From: Torreya grandis
Taxonomy: Eukaryota; Streptophyta; Pinopsida; Cupressales; Taxaceae
Direction: 5' to 3'
Assembly (NCBI GenBank): GCA_037957365.1
Contig: JARHVA010000006.1
Coordinates: 10,808,001-10,872,000 of the forward strand
Length of the DNA: 64,000 bases
The position numbers and the translations under genes were made by a program. The notes beneath the pieces were generated by a model that was not told the DNA's origin, searched no databases, and was given only the letters and a program-made list of their open reading frames with translations. Positions within the stretch are counted from its first letter, which is position 1; each line of letters starts with the position of its first letter. This document shows, in pieces, positions 11,150 to 26,744 of this stretch.

Positions 11150-12060
11150 GTCTACCATTATTTATTCTAACTTCTCTTGAAACATATATTCATAAAATGC
11201 AATTAGGGAGGTTAGCCACCCTCTCACCAAATAGTTATTTTACTGTTGCATCTACATTTCTTAAACTCAGCCTTAAGAAGTAATTCTTCCTTAACCCTTC
11301 CACTTAAGAACCCCTTACCTTCTTCCTCTAAGCATAAAAGGGTTAGGGGCATTTCTAAAGTTTTGAACAATAACCCCAAAAAAAGGGTTATTCATAGTCA
11401 TTCAAAATAACGGAAAATTTTTTATTGTGACAAGGCTAATGTTGTCCAAAGCTTTCTTTCCTTGAGTACCCCTTTTGATCAAGCTAACCACAATCTTTTC
11501 CATAAGGAACTAGATAATCTCAAAATATTGGTTAATGATGTGACAAAGGAGATGGATATGCTCAATCACAATTATAAAAATAAGATGAAGCAGATGGATT
11601 ATAATGAGGATTATATTAAAACTTCTTAGATTTAGATTCAAAATTTGAGTGAGAAAGTTAATATCCTGTACAGTAAGTTCACTGATTTGGATAATATCAT
11701 TATTGGTATAGTTGAGATCATTGGTACCTAGGCTACTGTTATTAGTGATATTTATACTATTTTAGATAAGGGAGGTAGAGGTAGCATTCAAAAACATACT
11801 GTGAAGGTCACTAATAATACCATGACTAGTAGGCTCTAGAACATGCATAACAATAGTAAAGAGATAAAATCCACCCTCAACAAGCTTCACAACTAATAAG
11901 GTGTTCTATTTTTGAGATAATTTCACTACTTTTTGGCTTATTTTGTAGTATCTCTATTAGTTTTGTTGTTTAAGCTATCTCAGACTAGTTTTTTATGCTT
12001 ATCTAGGTTTTAACCCTCTTATAAAAGGGTATGGACCCCTACCAAAAAACCAACCTTCAC
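11150..12060 (+). pseudogene. Unrecognised coding remnant with coiled-coil and membrane-like end
   Basis: I do not recognise this protein. Conceptual translation in one main frame gives a basic start, then a charged, heptad-like helical stretch (for example FHKELDNLKILVNDVTKEMD and a segment around SEKVNILYSKFTDLDN), then TLNKLHN. After stops there is a strongly hydrophobic stretch (FLAYFVVSLLVLLFKL). Stops are mostly TAG or TAA where Gln would fit. It lies downstream of element B's integrase, where some Tat elements carry an extra ORF, so it may be B's accessory gene. Confidence 0.4.
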
Positions 12061-13005
12061 CCTTATCTAAAAAAGTTATAAAATCCATCCAAATTTTTGA
12101 TAATGTTCCCATATTTCCTCTACAACACAATCATGTTTTTCTCCATCATCATTTTATTCTATCCCATATCCTGGGAGAAATACATTTGACCTAAATTTTC
12201 TTTTAAACCTTGCACCTATGGAATTACGTGGGCAACATCCACTTGTCTAGTACATCTAGAGTCAGCTTGACTACCCCTTATTTTTATTCTATTCCCCCTA
12301 TTTTTATGTTTATTTTGTCATCTCCTACAATATAGGGGAAATGTTTGTCATCTTGTTTCTATCGATGCTTCCCTATAACCTAGGGGCCACCTTATGTCAA
12401 TTATTTTTATCTTCTATTTTTACTAACATTATTATTACCCATTATTTGTGTTGGTTTAATTTTTGTTTCTTAGTGGTTTTTATTTCTATTTGTTTGTTTT
12501 TTTGTTTTTCCTATTTATTTGATTTCATTGTTGTGCCTTGACTTAGTATATATACATTCATTGGGTGATTTCTTGCACATTATACTTAAGTCTATCCATA
12601 TTTATAAGTCCACATTGTCTTCATGGTTTTTATCATTGGTGCCTTGTTATCAATTATTTATTGGATTATGTGTCAGTCTTCATGCATATTTAGGCTAAGT
12701 TATCATGGTGTTTTATATCATGATGCATACCATCACATGCTACAACAAAAATAGCTTGGAAAATAATACAAGCAATAAGGTTGTGATACTTCTCCTTAAT
12801 TACCAAACAAATTCTTGATCAATCCAAATCATTCCCCAAGTATAGATCATTTAAATCATGAAATAATTTTAATCCTTACTAGTTAAGATGTGCATCTCCA
12901 TCCTAGCAAGTTGCTTGAATTCAACATTTTCCTTTGTATCAGCTTACTCTTACTCCATGAGTATGGATTCAGTATGTAAGCCCCCTTTTCTAATTTTCCA
13001 TATTA
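12061..13005 (+). other. Probable 3' region of element B, no gene
   Basis: AT- and T-rich sequence. The stretch about 12,190-12,265 resembles 49,150-49,230 near the 3' end of element D (shared words around GGCAACATCCA and AGTCA-CT-GACTA), suggesting B and D have related 3' ends. No LTR edge for B was found. Confidence 0.35.
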
Positions 13006-13025
13006 TCTCATCAGGTATACCATCA
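13006..13025 (-). promoter_or_regulatory. Primer-binding site remnant beside minus-strand LTR
   Basis: Reverse complement of 13,006-13,025 aligns with TGATGGCACACCCGATGG after the LTR at 61,745-62,758, with a few transitions. It shows that the adjacent LTR is a 5' LTR on the minus strand and that the internal part lay to its left. Confidence 0.6.
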
Positions 13026-13710
13026 CATGAACAAGGAATACGTAGAGGGGAGGTTAGTATTGTGTTAGTCCAATATAAAAAAACAAACATAACACACTAA
13101 ACACTTAAAACCTCTAGCCTAGACAATAGGGAGAGCATAAGTAACAAGCATACAAATCAAAACACAACTAGAACACAAAATAAATCATTATTTTACCTTC
13201 CTTAGAGATCCAAATAGCTTATTTAAGTGGATTACTTAGTTTGTGCATCAAGAAATCTTTAACAATGAATCTTTCTTTGCTCCTTCTCTCCTTGGCACCT
13301 TGGCTTGGTTGATTCACTTATGAAGTTGGCATGGTAACACTACTTGAAAGGAGCTTATGGTGGAAATCCTACATAATAACAATACACAATCAAAGCTTAT
13401 AAATCAATAAGTATGGCCTTGTATATATAGCCTCCAAAAGTTAACTCTCACCCAAGGTGAGTTAAGGTTGAGTTTAAACATAGAATGGGTTAAAACTAAC
13501 CCTAGGTGATTTGATGCTAAATTTATTTGAATTAAAATTTGTTATGTAATTATGATTTTCAATTACTAGGCATAGCTCTCAAATTAGATATTTTGAGATA
13601 TTTTGGAAGAGATTGACAACTCATAAAGGTAATGATGAAAGGGATTGATAATTTAATTTTTGGAATTTCTATTTTTAGATATTAATTAATTGTAAATGGA
13701 TAATTTCACC
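13026..13710 (-). repeat. Minus-strand 5' LTR fragment of the H family
   Basis: Reverse complement matches about 62,085-62,758 along most of its length, including the TATA region (GCCTCCAAAAGTTAACTCTC region) and the LTR end. Similarity stops near 13,710, so the outer roughly 330 bp of the LTR are missing. The internal region expected below 13,006 has not been identified as coding. Confidence 0.8.
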
Positions 13711-13797
13711 TCAAGTGATCCAGGATAATACCCATTCCTAGGGAAATACTACCTCAGGTGAACCTCACCCAAGAATAATGGTGAGCTAAAATATTCC
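13711..13797. other. Junction between LTR fragment and coding remnant
   Basis: Short stretch with CCTCA-GTGA words in both orientations. It may be diverged LTR sequence or flank. Confidence 0.25.
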
Positions 13798-15210
13798 CAT
13801 GGGTCCCCACTTTTGTTCTCCCTCCTTTCACCCCCATTCCCCCTCTACCTCCACTCTTTTCCTCTTTCATTCCTTCCACTTCCTCCATCTCCCCTCTACC
13901 TCATCCTCCTCCCTTAACCACCATCTCAGCCACACCTCCTACACCCCAAATAACCTCAAAGATGGTCTCAGGGTCACATGCACCATAGATGGATGTCTAG
14001 GGTGACTCAGATGTGTAGTGGAGTTTTGATAGAGCCTCTAAGATCATGAAGAGGATGTTCACTCAGAGATTCATCTAGGAGGGGAACCCAGTGATATGAC
14101 AGACCCATTAGGATATGTTTCCCTCACCAAGGTGAGGACTATTAATGGGAAAGAGAATATGGCCAAAGACCCACTATTCATCCTTCAAGCTACCCATGAT
14201 ATGTCCAATAAAATCCTTAAGGACATGTAGATCCAAGTCTAGACTCTTAAGGCCCGAGTGAAGAGTACATTCTCAGTTGGACTAATATGTTAGGTCAAGG
14301 AGGCCCTCCTACTATTTTTCTCAATCCTTTAGAAAGTAGTGGGGACTTGGGATGAGATCAACATAATTATATAACATATGCAAGATTAATTATGGAGGAT
14401 CATTAAAATCAACATGAAATTCTAGAAGTTACGAGTAGTGGTTAACAAGGAGATGTTCTCAGAGCTTAAACTGATGCCAACCTCAGATTTGGCATTATAC
14501 CAAACTTATGTTGAGAACATGAGTATTGTTATGGAAGAGTGGTTAGCTTCATTTAGAATTAAAACAAAACCCTTGGAAGAGGGTGATAATAAATTATCAA
14601 CCTATTTCAAGGAGGTCAATATCTTCATGTTATTCCACCCAAATGGCACTCTACTCAACCAAGGGGGATTCAAAGTCCACTTGGGTTAATTTGACCATAT
14701 TATGAGAGAGAAAGTGGCCAAGGTGATATAGGATGGATCCCAAGCAATGATAGACTTATCAACATAGTCTATTACAAGCATCAACCAAGTCTTAGGAGTC
14801 TAGGCCTCGATGGAAGTAGCTTTCAAGATTGGTGGCCTAGGTAGAGGTGATCTTCAAGGATCCTCCCATGAACTTGGCCAAGATGGATAAAGATTTCAAC
14901 CTCATGATAGTTACACTAAAATCTAGGAGTGCCTAATTAAAATAGTTAGGAGTTGGTCCTTCTGAGCCACCAACACATGTTTATAAGTGGTCTTCAATAG
15001 TTTTGTTATGGGTTTGTTGGGATTTTCTTTTGGTTCAATTTTTGAAATATAGTTGTAACTGCAATGAGTGGCCATCATGGCCTAGGATGGGATCCTCATG
15101 TTTTTTTTAGCCCCAATCCTAATCTATATATAGAAGAGCCATATTATATTTTAGGCATTGACAAAAAATTACTCAAAAATGCTATTGGATTATTTCCAAG
15201 ATTGCACCTA
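13798..15210 (+). pseudogene. Unrecognised + strand coding remnant (P/S-rich start, helical middle)
   Basis: I do not recognise this protein. It starts with a Pro/Ser-rich stretch (13,799-14,005 open). A helical part follows around 14,215-14,260 (ILKDMQIQVQTLKARVK once stops are read through). An open piece at 14,438-14,689 contains ELKLMPTSDLALYQTYVENM, then a segment reading SITSINQVLG, then a hydrophobic segment (FNSFVMGLLGFSFGSI) near 15,010. Many stops fall at likely Gln codons. The layout (helical, then hydrophobic) resembles that of 11,150-12,060, so both may be versions of a transposon accessory gene. No catalytic motif is visible. Confidence 0.4.
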
Positions 15211-18560
<3,350 letters not shown>

Positions 18561-19200
18561 GTGTTGACAGACCTTTGGTGCTTTATAGGATTATTGGCCC
18601 TTATACCACCACCTAAAACCAATAAAAATTGCTCTTATCTAATTTCCTAAGCATTAAAACCTTGCTTATATACTTCCCTAAGTAGTTCACCACCCAAAAT
18701 AGCCCCTACTTAAGAAAAAAACCCTTTTTAATAATTTTCTTATATATTCGATTGGGTCAACCCCATTTTGAGATTTATCACATATTACAGAACTATGTTG
18801 GTTTAAGTCAACATAGTTTGAAACCTAACAACTCTATATCCCACCTAATAAAATTGGCCAAACTGACTACATTTGCTAAATTATTAGGAGGGTTTAGGGT
18901 CAATCCATGGCTATAAATATCCCCTCAACTTCATTTCTAAAGAGATGATCATTAAATTATGCATCATTACTTCTTGTAAATCTAATTATACAATCAATAA
19001 GAGGTTTCATTGCTTAGGTTTTTGCCTTAGAGAAGTAACACTTGTCTTGTGGAAGTCTTAGATACATAAGAGAAGTTTTATAGTATAGATCTTATTTGTC
19101 CTTATGATCCTTACAATCCCATAACAACCTCTTTTAAATCACCATTTTCTAATGGAAATATTGAGGCACTATGGGTTTACTTTAACAAGGTAAGTATATT
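18561..19200 (+). other. Possible LTR or promoter block of unknown element
   Basis: Contains a good TATA-like box CTATAAATAT (18,911-18,920) followed by a pyrimidine-rich start region and an AATCAATAAG polyadenylation-like word near 18,990, the usual order inside a plant LTR. A second copy was not found in the window, so it could be a solo LTR or an unrelated sequence. A 10-bp inverted repeat lies at 18,791-18,818. Confidence 0.25.
18791..18818. repeat. Inverted repeat, 10-bp arms, 8-bp loop
   Basis: AACTATGTTG at 18,791-18,800 and its exact complement CAACATAGTT at 18,809-18,818. It lies about 90 bp upstream of a TATA-like box. Confidence 0.85.
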
Positions 19201-20620
19201 CCTAGCCCTTCATATTTGGATAAGTAGATGTTATAAAACTAATGGATTGAATTATATCTCTCTTTGCTTATATCATTTTCATGTTATATTAGATATAATT
19301 ATCTTTTCATGTTTATTATCTTCCCCATTTGTGCCATAAGCTTTGGTGAGCACTAGATTAGCTTGCATATTCATTTATAAGATTATGTTTCATGTTCTTT
19401 AGAAGATTAGCTTGATTATTATTATTATTATCATAATACCTATTAATATGGGTTTTATGCACACCTAATATTTAATGAGGTTACCTCTAACATTTAAGGA
19501 TCTCAATAGAGGTGAACTCCACTCCAAGGCACAAGTTGTAGGTATGGGTTAAACAATTGGGTGGTGGAATAGCAGGTTGAGCATGCGAGTTGTTAACTAG
19601 GTGTATACATGGATAAGTGAAACCTAGAAGGAAGTTAAAACCTAGTTGAGTTGGATGGATGGATCTTATTCTAAAGTGGGTAGGTCTTGATTTAAAAAAC
19701 TTCAAAATATAAAGGTAGGGAAAAAAAAAGGCTCTGTTATCTTTAGAAAGATTACTTTCTGAATTGTATCTTTGTGGATAAGTGTTTTAATATTAATTTT
19801 TGTATCTAATAGATGTTTCACACTTGCATGCAAACACAACAAGAAGATTTAGGGAAAAACTAATATAAAAAACTCTGAGATCGCAACTAAAGATTGATAT
19901 CATTTAGAGTTGTTGTTACACAACCTTATTTAATAGATTATAGCTTCGATCAAAGAGGTATCGAAGGCAACTATGGATTACACCTAAAAATCTATATCAA
20001 AAGAAAAACACTTATGCACACTCAAAGAATTAAAAATAATTTTACCTAGTTGCATGAAATTAATGATACTTGCTAATTATCTAATAGTTATTTCACATAT
20101 TCAAATCAACATACATCAATAATAATAAAATGAATTATCCATAGCTTTTGAACACATCAAATTATTGAATAAAATATCCAAGAAAATAAAACGTAGTTAA
20201 TTACATAGAATATGAAAGGAAAAACATTGACACAGTTACATGATAATCATAAAGACTTCTTTCTTTATTTATAATTACCCCCTCTTAAAATAAAAGGATT
20301 ACAAGTATAAATAGATTTGGGGAAGGGTTGCCTCATCCGTTAAATCTATGAAAAATTAAAAGTTATATGTTAATAATTAGAAAATAAGTTTTAATTTATG
20401 TAAGGCATGCATGTATAATTATAGTTGATCATAGCTGTATTTCCTATAATATATTTACTCTACCATGATAATGCATCATGTGCATGCTTACAAAAGGTGA
20501 TAAATATTGCATCTATATGATACATATAAATAGGATTTAATTACATAAGTTAAATATTCATGAAATATACATATAAATTTAACTTTAGAAAACTAAGGTT
20601 TAGATGAATTTGATTGTTGC
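19201..20620. other. Mostly featureless; purine tract on minus strand near 20,285
   Basis: On the minus strand the stretch TTTTAAGAGGGGGTAA (about 20,278-20,293) resembles the polypurine tract next to a 3' LTR, just past the end of the minus-strand coding remnant. No LTR could be confirmed below it. Confidence 0.3.
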
Positions 20621-23600
20621 ATGGTCGAGGCTGAAGTAGTGGAAATAACTAAAGTAGTCAATTGGGAACTGGATGGTGGACCCATAGCCATTTTATTTGC
20701 ATCTAAATATTGATAGTTTTTGTAACTAGATCCATGTTATATCTTTATTATGCCCATGTTTAGGAGAGATGTTCTATGTACTTTCTTAACTTATACCATC
20801 AAGCATTCATGTTCAGATTTGGTGGCCCTAAACTCCACCCAAGAAATATCTACTTCGGTAACCTTACTCCTCACAAAAATGAGATCTAATTTAATTTATT
20901 ATAATGTGAGCCCTTTAATCCTCTAGTTAAAGTTAGTATAATCTTATTGAAATAATTAGTTAAAATTGCCTCTAGTTATTAACTTCCTTATCAAGGCCCT
21001 TAATTGAAAGAGCTTCGATTCATCTAGAATTTGCAAGATTAACTTCTCATGTTCTAAAAACTTTAGGATCAAGGTTTATGTGCTTGAAACCTAGTCTTAA
21101 ACCTCCTATGTCTATATGGCCACCAAGTTGGGAGCATTAATTTCCTCTAATGGTGTCATCAAATTAAAATGGCTATAAGCCTTATTAGTTATCTATAGTA
21201 CATGGGAATTCAATTTTTTTAACTTCCTTTAAAGAATTGAACAATTTTCTTATTTTTTATACATGAGTAGATAATTTAGCTCTCATTGAACCAATGGCAT
21301 CTAAAATGTTGTATAAATAAAGGGCTATGCTTTGAACATCATTTTCAATGTATGCAAGGACATGAATAATTTGTTGCATTCCCTGACCTATTCAAGCTTT
21401 TGTTTTAGTTCTCAACTATCATGTTAAGTCCCCTCATGGAGTTATATCAAAGCCTTAGTTTGAGTATTGAAGTAGGACTTGAAATATTCATTTTAATGAG
21501 ACTCACCCAACTTCCTATTCTTTGTCTTTGATAAAGAGAAAACATTTTCCCTCTCCTCTAAAACTAGACCTCTACTAGTGTCATCCTCAATTTTACTCTT
21601 CTAAATGCATTAGATAGTCTATTTAAATTTATCAAAGATATATATCACTATGGGAAACTCTATTATCATTAGATTAGGAATTTATGAATCTTGGGCCTCC
21701 AAATCAGCTTCCCACTAAGGAATCACCAATTAGGTAGAGTCAACTATTGAGTGTCCTAGGCAGTAGTCTCAGGTAGTAGGTTAATTCAAGATTGCATTAA
21801 ATCATGTGATTATAAGGGGTATGGTAATGATAGTAAAACTATTTTGGACCAATCAACACCACCAAAATTGGGCATTGGATAAATAGTGTATACAAGCTTA
21901 TTCTTTCCATATTTCTTTATTGGAATAAAAAAAGTGAACTGGGTGGAATTGGAAGAAGGCATTGGCAATCCTAACTGACTGGAGGAGACATATAACTATG
22001 CACTTTCCAAAAATCCTTTGGTTTTACTGAATTTAAAATTTTTAGGCTTAGGAGTGGCAAAAGGAATGGTGATTGAGGTGACAATAGTAAAAGTGGAAAT
22101 AATTGGGGCTTGAGAAATAAATCCAACACTAGAAACAATTAGACTTATGGAAACAACAGAAGTAGTAGTAATAGGATCCAATGAAACAATATTAATAGGA
22201 GAAATAACATAAACCAAAGGGATAATATAAAAAATAGGGATTGAATTAATTAAAAGAGTTATGTCCTTACCTGACTTATCATCCTCAAGTGGTGATTTTC
22301 ATTTTAATCCTTGAAGGCTTAAGACATTGGCTTTATGTATATCTTTGTCTTATTCATCCTCAAGTTCCCCCTTGATGGAGATTTATCCATGGTTTGTTGG
22401 TCCCTCTTACAATGGATCTTCAATAGTTGTATCCATAGGGGTTTCAAGGACCCAAGGTTTCCTCTTATAACAAATTATAGTTTTTCCTAGAAAAAGGGAA
22501 GTCTATTGAGTGGAAGGAGAAGTAACATCCACTATTATGGAAATTAGAATAGAGGAGGCAAAAATAAGTCCTTCCTCTTATGTATCTAAAGAATCAATAT
22601 AAATTGGTTCCTCTTATCCACCTAGAACACTTATAGCATCTAGAATTTCTTCCACCTCTTGCTCTTGCTTCACAACGCTCATTAAAAATGGTAGTGTGTG
22701 AGATGGTCCTTATTGAGATGAACTTGAAACCACTAGGATATCCTCCATACCAAGATCCTTATTTAGTGTTGTCATCACCATGGGTGGTGGATGGGAAGAG
22801 GTTCCTTGGTCTTGAGGCTGCTAGGAACAATGGGTGGTTATGTAGTCTATAATTGACCATCCATTAGGATGAGGAAACCTAGTTTGTGCATCAAAAATTA
22901 TTATGGAAGGATCTCTGAATAATTCTAAAAGTTTCCTCAGTCAAACTAGCTACCTCAACTCACTCTAAAACTTTAGCATCATCTTTTACATTTAGAAAAA
23001 TGAAATCATGGTCATAAGGCTCATGTTGGTATAAAATTATAAGGCCTTAGATGTGCTTATGGGTTAGGTCATGGGGTTCCCAATCTTGATGTGGTATTAA
23101 ATATAATGAATAATAATTTTTGTTATTGCTAACTTCTTTGAAGTGTTTCCTGATGGTATAACACATTCAACCAATCATCCACGAGGAACCATGAAATAGT
23201 CCTTTGTTTTTTATTCAAGTCTTCATCTACACTCCACCATAGCTTGTAAAAAATATCTTGCTTAGCCAACTTGTCGGGGATGAGCTTGGGAAGCCATAAT
23301 GGATCAACCTTATTTCCCATGATCATAATCACTGTGTAGTCAGGGTAAATCTAGTAATCCCCCTTGAGCCCTAATGTTTTCCTAATGCTCTCTAAAATTT
23401 TGAGCAAGGTTTATTCATGAATTTCCCTCCATATTTGAGGGTAGACATTCTTGGCAATCCTTACTATGTTCCTCATATATGCATAGATGTAGAGGAAATA
23501 AAATGAATCACATACCTAATTTTTAACATAGTTTGGGGTTGGGCTCCAAAGTGATCTATTGTGTATGAATATGATGCCCATGACAATGTCTAGTAGATAG

Positions 23601-25780
23601 GACATAATGTATAAATGGTTTTCTAGGGTCCTCTTATCCTTCTTGAATATCTTCTTTTTAAGCCTTGTATTGATTATCTCCCCTAGTGTGAAGGTCAGTT
23701 TAGAATTCATCATCAAATATAGTAATGGTACCCATTCTAGATAAAGATGGTGGATGCTAAGGTGGCCATACAATCTATTCAATAATGCCATTCCAATATA
23801 GATACCCATCCAAAACTTGTAATTGGCACTAACTCCATATATTTGAGAGTTACCAGTTATCTAGGAGAAATCCATTTCCTTAGAGTATTTTTCATTGTGG
23901 TTGTCTTCATCCACATATCCACTCAGTGTCCAATAAATTTAGCATCTATAATTGGAAATTAGAGATGCCTTTGGAAGGCATCACCTGATATGTAATAAAT
24001 GACTATCTTATGGCTTAGGTGGTGCAAAAATCCACCTCTAGCTACCTTCCCAATGATGAATAGGTCTTGTAAAAAATTGATGAAAAGCATGACATTAGGA
24101 TTTACCACCACAAATTGTAAATGTTGACATTTAAATGGTAGTAATTCCTCTATCAGTTGTTATTGTAGGGATATCAGGACTTATTCATGCAAATGGGAAC
24201 CTACGTCCTTGACTATGTCCTAAAGAGATAAATAATTATACTCATTATTAAACATAATCAAATAAAAAATAATGTCAATGTATTTTATAACTATATGATA
24301 TAGAATTTGGAAGGTGGAAACACCCTCCTAAATACCTTAGATAAATAGGACATTGCTATAGACACCCCATTTTGGCCACAACTGGCTTCCAAATGGATTT
24401 TAGATTAATTTCTACCAAACAATCTAAATTAAGCTACGAATCACTAAATGTCCCAATTTTTTTCACACATCAGACATTAGTGCTTAGAATCATGTTGAGG
24501 CATCCATATTTAGGGTGTTATCCTATACATAATAATAACCTCTCATGGATTCATCTCCAATCAACTTGTGACCTAGCAAATTGATAGTTTGGCCTATGGA
24601 TCCATTAAGAAAGGCACTTGAGCAATTCTTAAATTGAAATAATGCTAAGAAAAATGAATTAACTAATCAAATCAAATTAAATGTTTGAGTGTAATTTCCA
24701 TGTGCAATTAGTGAAATTGAATTTTTCAAAATAGAAATTTTAATAAAAATGAGGTCATGATGATGTGATCATCCTCAAAGTCAAGGAATTTAAAATATCT
24801 CCCTAAATGTCATAAATTAAGAAATGGAGAGCCATGCTTGATAAATGGGATCTCTATCCCAAATATTAATTGCATGTCCCTTCCTTAACTCAACTAGGGT
24901 TAGTTATAATTCAACCATCGTTAACTCTAAACTAACTACACTTGGGTTAGAGTTAGTTTGGAAAGCTATAATTACAAGGCATCACCCATTATTCAATAAG
25001 CTCTTTTGGTGTAAATTTATCATACAAAAATGCCTTCAAAGAGACTATTGGTATAGTGTTATCATGCCCATTTGCTGAGCCAAGCCAAGCCCAAGATAAA
25101 GCCAAATCCAAGCCAAACATTACCAAGGTGACAAGGAGAGGTGGTGCAAGGAGCTCCATTACCAAATAAGTTTTTATCACACAACAAAGCACATCAATTT
25201 ATTGCTAACATATAACTCTTGCTCTCATGGAAGGTAAAATTATTTGTTTTTCCTTCATTTGGTACTTAATTGTATAGTTTTCTTACTCTTTGAGTGTCTA
25301 GACTAGTGGTTCAAGTTTTTATTAGTGTGTTTCATTTGATTTTATTTATGCTAAGATGATACTAATATCCCCTCTTGGATTCCTATTGATCATAATTGCT
25401 ACCTAGTTCAACTATGTGATTTTCATGATAATTTGAATGTGTGTTGGCTTACTAAAATAAAATTATAATCTAACACAAATAGCTAGGTCTTCAATTTCTC
25501 TTTGGAGTGCAAATTCTCATGAGTTTTTTAGAAATCAATAATCTTGATGTCTCTTTACAGTTTGATGATATAGACTTTAATTATAGTTCATGCACCATTA
25601 ATGTCCAACGTCTCCAAGATTTGATTTACTCATTTAATTCAAACTTTATCACTTCACTTTGGAGGGTATGTCATGTAATATGTTTATACTTTAAAAAATT
25701 CCACATTATAGCTTTGGATAAGTGTCATCTCATCATTACTTTCATAGAATACCAATTTTTCCATGTAGTCTACTTTTGAA
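20620..25780 (-). pseudogene. Long unrecognised minus-strand coding remnant (F), split by a solo LTR
   Basis: Conceptual minus-strand translation, with stops and frameshifts, can be followed from about 25,780 to 25,400 and again from 24,351 to about 20,620, roughly 1,300 codons without the solo LTR. Segments of ordinary protein composition include 23,809-23,516 (GMALLNRLYGHLSIHHLYLE) and 23,500-23,129 (WREIHE, then KVDPLWLPKLIPDKLA and TISWFLVDDWL). A Thr/Ser/Pro-rich part follows (22,217-21,996) and a helical C-terminal part around 21,500-21,000. Stops again replace likely Gln codons, for example in the YLSL-stop-DIVKD segment. I do not recognise the family. It is probably transposon-borne, because extra large ORFs occur in Tat-type elements, but that is inference. 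Confidence 0.45.
24357..25394 (+). mobile_element. Solo LTR of the H family with target duplication ATTGC
   Basis: Aligns along its length with the LTR at 61,745-62,758. It starts TATAGACACC (TG changed to TA) and ends CATA (CA changed to TA). ATTGC precedes it at 24,352-24,356 and follows it at 25,395-25,399, a perfect 5-bp target duplication. No internal region is present, so this is a solo LTR left by recombination between two LTRs. It splits the minus-strand remnant F. Confidence 0.88.
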
Positions 25781-26744
25781 TGTTGGGTTTCAGGTACTAC
25801 ATTGAAATATAACTCACAAATAGAAGTTACAAAAAAAATATCTAAAGACCAATTCATTTAAACATAACTTGAAAATAAAACCTTTTCAAAGAAAAACTTC
25901 TGAAATTCAAATTTTACGAAGTGTGTAAATTCCTAACACAATTTTTGAAGTGTAAAATACATGAAGGCAAAGTTGTGACAAAAGATGCAAATAAACATTC
26001 TGAAGATGCACAAGTTTTGAACAAATTTATGAAGACCAAATTCTATGAAAAAAATTTCTAACAAACACTTCTTACAAAGTCACCAAAATATGTGAAGGAT
26101 CAAAAATGTTGAAATAAACTTCACAAACTAAAGTTTTGAAGATTGAAAATATGTGAAAATAGAACTGATAAAAGGCAAAATACACAAAGTTTTAAACTTT
26201 ACAATTACTATGTGTACCCAAAAAAATCTATGCATGTGCAAAATTCCCAAATGAGTCACATAATGGAAACCCGAATAACAAAGAAGTGTCAAATGTGTTC
26301 ATATTAGTTAGTAGTCATTTGTATAATTTTTTTTAAATCTTGATCCTGATAAATACACATAAATGCCAATAAAAAACACTTTTAAACATAATTATACCTT
26401 TCCAACTTCTAATGGGTCCCTACTCAGGCTAAGAAAAAAAGTGGGGGTGTGTTAAATACAACAAGAACTAGTTAGGGTTATCACAGAATGGTATTTGATT
26501 AGAGGCCTTGGAAACCTCTCCTTTTCCATTATGTGATAAGATATCCCTTAGTGTAGACTTATTATATCTATTAATGGTCATGACCCTGATATAAACATAT
26601 TGCCAAGTGGACTTGTTAGTTAATTACCTTCTCCAAGATTGAATATTATTTAGTAGGATAAGTTATAGATATAACTAATTTTATTTTCATACATTCAAAT
26701 GAACCCAACATGAATCTAAACCTTGCATATTTTTAATTTTTCAT
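25781..26744. other. A-rich stretch with degenerate short repeats
   Basis: No coding signal. From about 25,900 to 26,200 similar words (TTTTGAAG, GTGTAAAAT, TGTGAAGG) recur irregularly, suggesting a decayed minisatellite. Confidence 0.3.
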
